From the NCBI GenBank assembly GCA_965222335.1, contig OZ244944.1, positions 1,798,001 to 1,862,000 of the forward strand: a stretch of 64,000 bases of DNA, written 5' to 3'. This DNA comes from G965222335 sp965222335 (GTDB lineage Bacteria; Pseudomonadota; Gammaproteobacteria; Pseudomonadales; Halieaceae). The notes under the pieces are model-generated. The model worked only from the letters and a program-made list of their open reading frames with translations, was not told the DNA's origin and ran no database searches. Below, in pieces: positions 62,866-64,000 of this stretch (position 1 is its first letter; each line of letters begins with the position of its first letter). Made by a program: the position numbers and the translations under genes.

Positions 62866-63747
62866 TTAGGCGCCGACCTGATCCGGCACCGGGGTGCTGC
62901 GATTCATGATCATCTCGGTGCGCGCGCGGATCTTGGCGTCTGTCTCCGGGGTGGTTTTCAGCAACCAGAAAGCGTCTTCCTGCAAACCCTCAATCGCCAT
63001 TTCCGCCACCTCGTCGGGGTGAGTGGTCTGCAGCTCGATCCCGAACTCCGCGGCCATGCGCTTCATATCATCCACCGAGTTGATGCCGCTCTCATTACCC
63101 GCAGACTCTTTCTGCAGGGCCTCCGGGCGCACCCGGCCGGAGTTGAACAGCCCGGTGTCGACGATATGCGGCCCCGGAAACAGGGCGCTGACCTTCACCG
63201 GTGATTCGGCGGCCTGCAACTGGTAATGCAGGTTCTCGGTAATGGTGTGTACCGCGGCCTTGGTCGCGGTGTATATCGGCTGGTCCGGGTACACCAGCAG
63301 CGCACCATTGCCGGAGCCGGTAATCACGAAATGTGCAGGCTCGTCCTGGGCCACCAGCAGGGGCATGAAGGCGCGGATCGAGTTGATCACGCCCCAGAGG
63401 TTAACGTTCAGGCACCACTGCCAGTCCTTCTCCGAGTATTCCCAGAGACTGCCGGACTCACCGGCACCGATGCCGGCATTGGCAAACACCATGTGAATGC
63501 CGTCGAAGGCCTTGCGGGCCTCTTCCGCGAGGCTCTCGAGGCTGGCCAGCTGGGTCACGTCACAGTGGGCCACCACCGCGCGGATGCCCTCCGCCTCGAG
63601 ATCGGCGCCGATCTGCTCCATGGCGGCGCTGTCGACATCGCCGATCACAACCTGGGCGCCGCGGCGGCCCAGGGCAAAGGCCAGGGAGCGGCCGACACCG
63701 CTGGCGCCGCCGGTGATCACCGCGACCTTATCCTGAAAATCCCGCAT
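62866..63747 (-). CDS. Short-chain dehydrogenase/reductase
   Basis: 293 residues. Cofactor motif TGGASGVGRS, DVDSAA at the end of strand 2 (Asp suggests NAD preference), NAGIGAG, and the catalytic GSGNGAL/YTATKAA (Ser-Tyr-Lys). Somewhat longer than the typical 250 residues, with an acidic C-terminal region. ATG at 63747 overlaps the stop of the Rieske oxygenase gene (ATGA), so the two are coupled. Likely oxidises a hydroxyl made by the oxygenase; inferred from position. Confidence 0.85.
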   Translation of the reverse strand: MRDFQDKVAVITGGASGVGRSLAFALGRRGAQVVIGDVDSAAMEQIGADLEAEGIRAVVAHCDVTQLASLESLAEEARKAFDGIHMVFANAGIGAGESGSLWEYSEKDWQWCLNVNLWGVINSIRAFMPLLVAQDEPAHFVITGSGNGALLVYPDQPIYTATKAAVHTITENLHYQLQAAESPVKVSALFPGPHIVDTGLFNSGRVRPEALQKESAGNESGINSVDDMKRMAAEFGIELQTTHPDEVAEMAIEGLQEDAFWLLKTTPETDAKIRARTEMIMNRSTPVPDQVGA

Positions 63748-64000
63748 CAGGCGATCTCCCGCACGTCCACGTAGAACTGGCGGACCCACTTGCGGAACAG
63801 CACCAGGGTCTTGTCCTCGCGACAGAACACCGGCCGGTGTTTGTGCACCTTGTTGGCCCAGATCGGGTAGTCCTGGCTGATGCCGTCGATGATGCCGTTC
63901 ATGACGTCATCGCCCGCCAGGTCCTCGATCTCCCGGCGCACGGTCAGGGTCCAGCGCAGGAGGGTGGTGTGGCGATCAATCGGCTGGGCGCTGTTGTAAA
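63747..64000 (-). CDS. C-terminal end of a Rieske-type oxygenase, truncated by window edge
   Basis: The last 83 codons of a gene that enters from the right edge; the frame is open to position 64000. The segment with RHTTLLRWTLTVRRE, DYPIWANKVH, RPVFC and FRKWVRQFY follows the C-terminal pattern of KshA/DAF-36-type Rieske oxygenases. It parallels NIWRNKRP and QGRQWYSQFY in the complete Rieske protein at 20798-21886. The Rieske and iron motifs would be outside the window. Stop overlaps the SDR start. Confidence 0.6.
   Translation of the reverse strand, partial: YNSAQPIDRHTTLLRWTLTVRREIEDLAGDDVMNGIIDGISQDYPIWANKVHKHRPVFCREDKTLVLFRKWVRQFYVDVREIA

Overview
The window looks like a chromosomal segment of a marine gammaproteobacterium. 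The composition is GC-rich (about 64 percent by eye) with strong GC3 bias. Genes are tightly packed with many 4-base ATGA/GTGA overlaps. Placement near Halieaceae/Cellvibrionales-type oligotrophs is an inference from gene content: TonB-dependent receptor, sulfatases, many CoA and Rieske enzymes, Entner-Doudoroff genes and a PuuA/SpuC-type polyamine set. I see no phage, IS element, plasmid or CRISPR signature.

Layout. 1-2713: small exported proteins (a cut-off lipoprotein, a beta-barrel protein, a DUF3313-like protein, a protein with two 4-Cys repeats). 2714-3203: repeat-rich spacer with tRNA-Val(GAC), its promoter and its terminator. 3199-10158 (minus): an envelope-sugar-like run with a GT-C transferase, a GtrB/ArnC-like GT2, a polytopic protein, an ArnA/Fmt-type formyltransferase and an amidohydrolase. 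10399-12306: two small genes, then a candidate structured small RNA with its own promoter and terminator, followed by palindromic and tandem repeats. 12307-18344: glycerolipid genes (HAD-PlsC fusion, PlsB, GpsA) and a PBP7-like endopeptidase. 18413-26159: Tat-type aldo-keto reductase plus ADP/ATP-translocase-like carrier, Rieske oxygenase, M48 protease lipoprotein, alpha/beta hydrolase, glutaryl-CoA dehydrogenase and a LuxR-type regulator. 26168-31919: ureohydrolase, gamma-glutamylputrescine-synthetase-like and putrescine-type aminotransferase genes, then small conserved genes.

31956-47394 is the most notable region. A LacI-family regulator sits among four transcription units. Each of four promoter regions carries a copy of the same 14-bp palindrome (consensus TGTAAWCGTATACA). 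The units encode (a) Gfo/Idh oxidoreductase, sugar isomerase and MFS transporter; (b) membrane-anchored ThuA-like protein, a small two-helix membrane protein, Tat-exported gluconate-2-dehydrogenase-subunit-3-like protein and GMC oxidoreductase; (c) a TonB-dependent receptor; (d) three exported sulfatases. No glycoside hydrolase or polysaccharide lyase is present. The set fits uptake and desulfation of a sulfated glycoside followed by oxidative (3-keto-sugar type) breakdown. The individual families are recognised; the pathway and substrate are inferred.

47566-55269: GlpD-like dehydrogenase, LysR regulator divergent from a citrate-synthase-family gene, esterase, acyl-CoA ligase, a 14-bp tandem repeat and an MBL-fold hydrolase. 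55462-59400: zwf-pgl-edd, the upper Entner-Doudoroff operon. 59397-64000 (minus): Fe-alcohol dehydrogenase, membrane diguanylate cyclase, acetoacetate-decarboxylase-like protein, SDR and the C-terminal end of a Rieske oxygenase that runs off the window.
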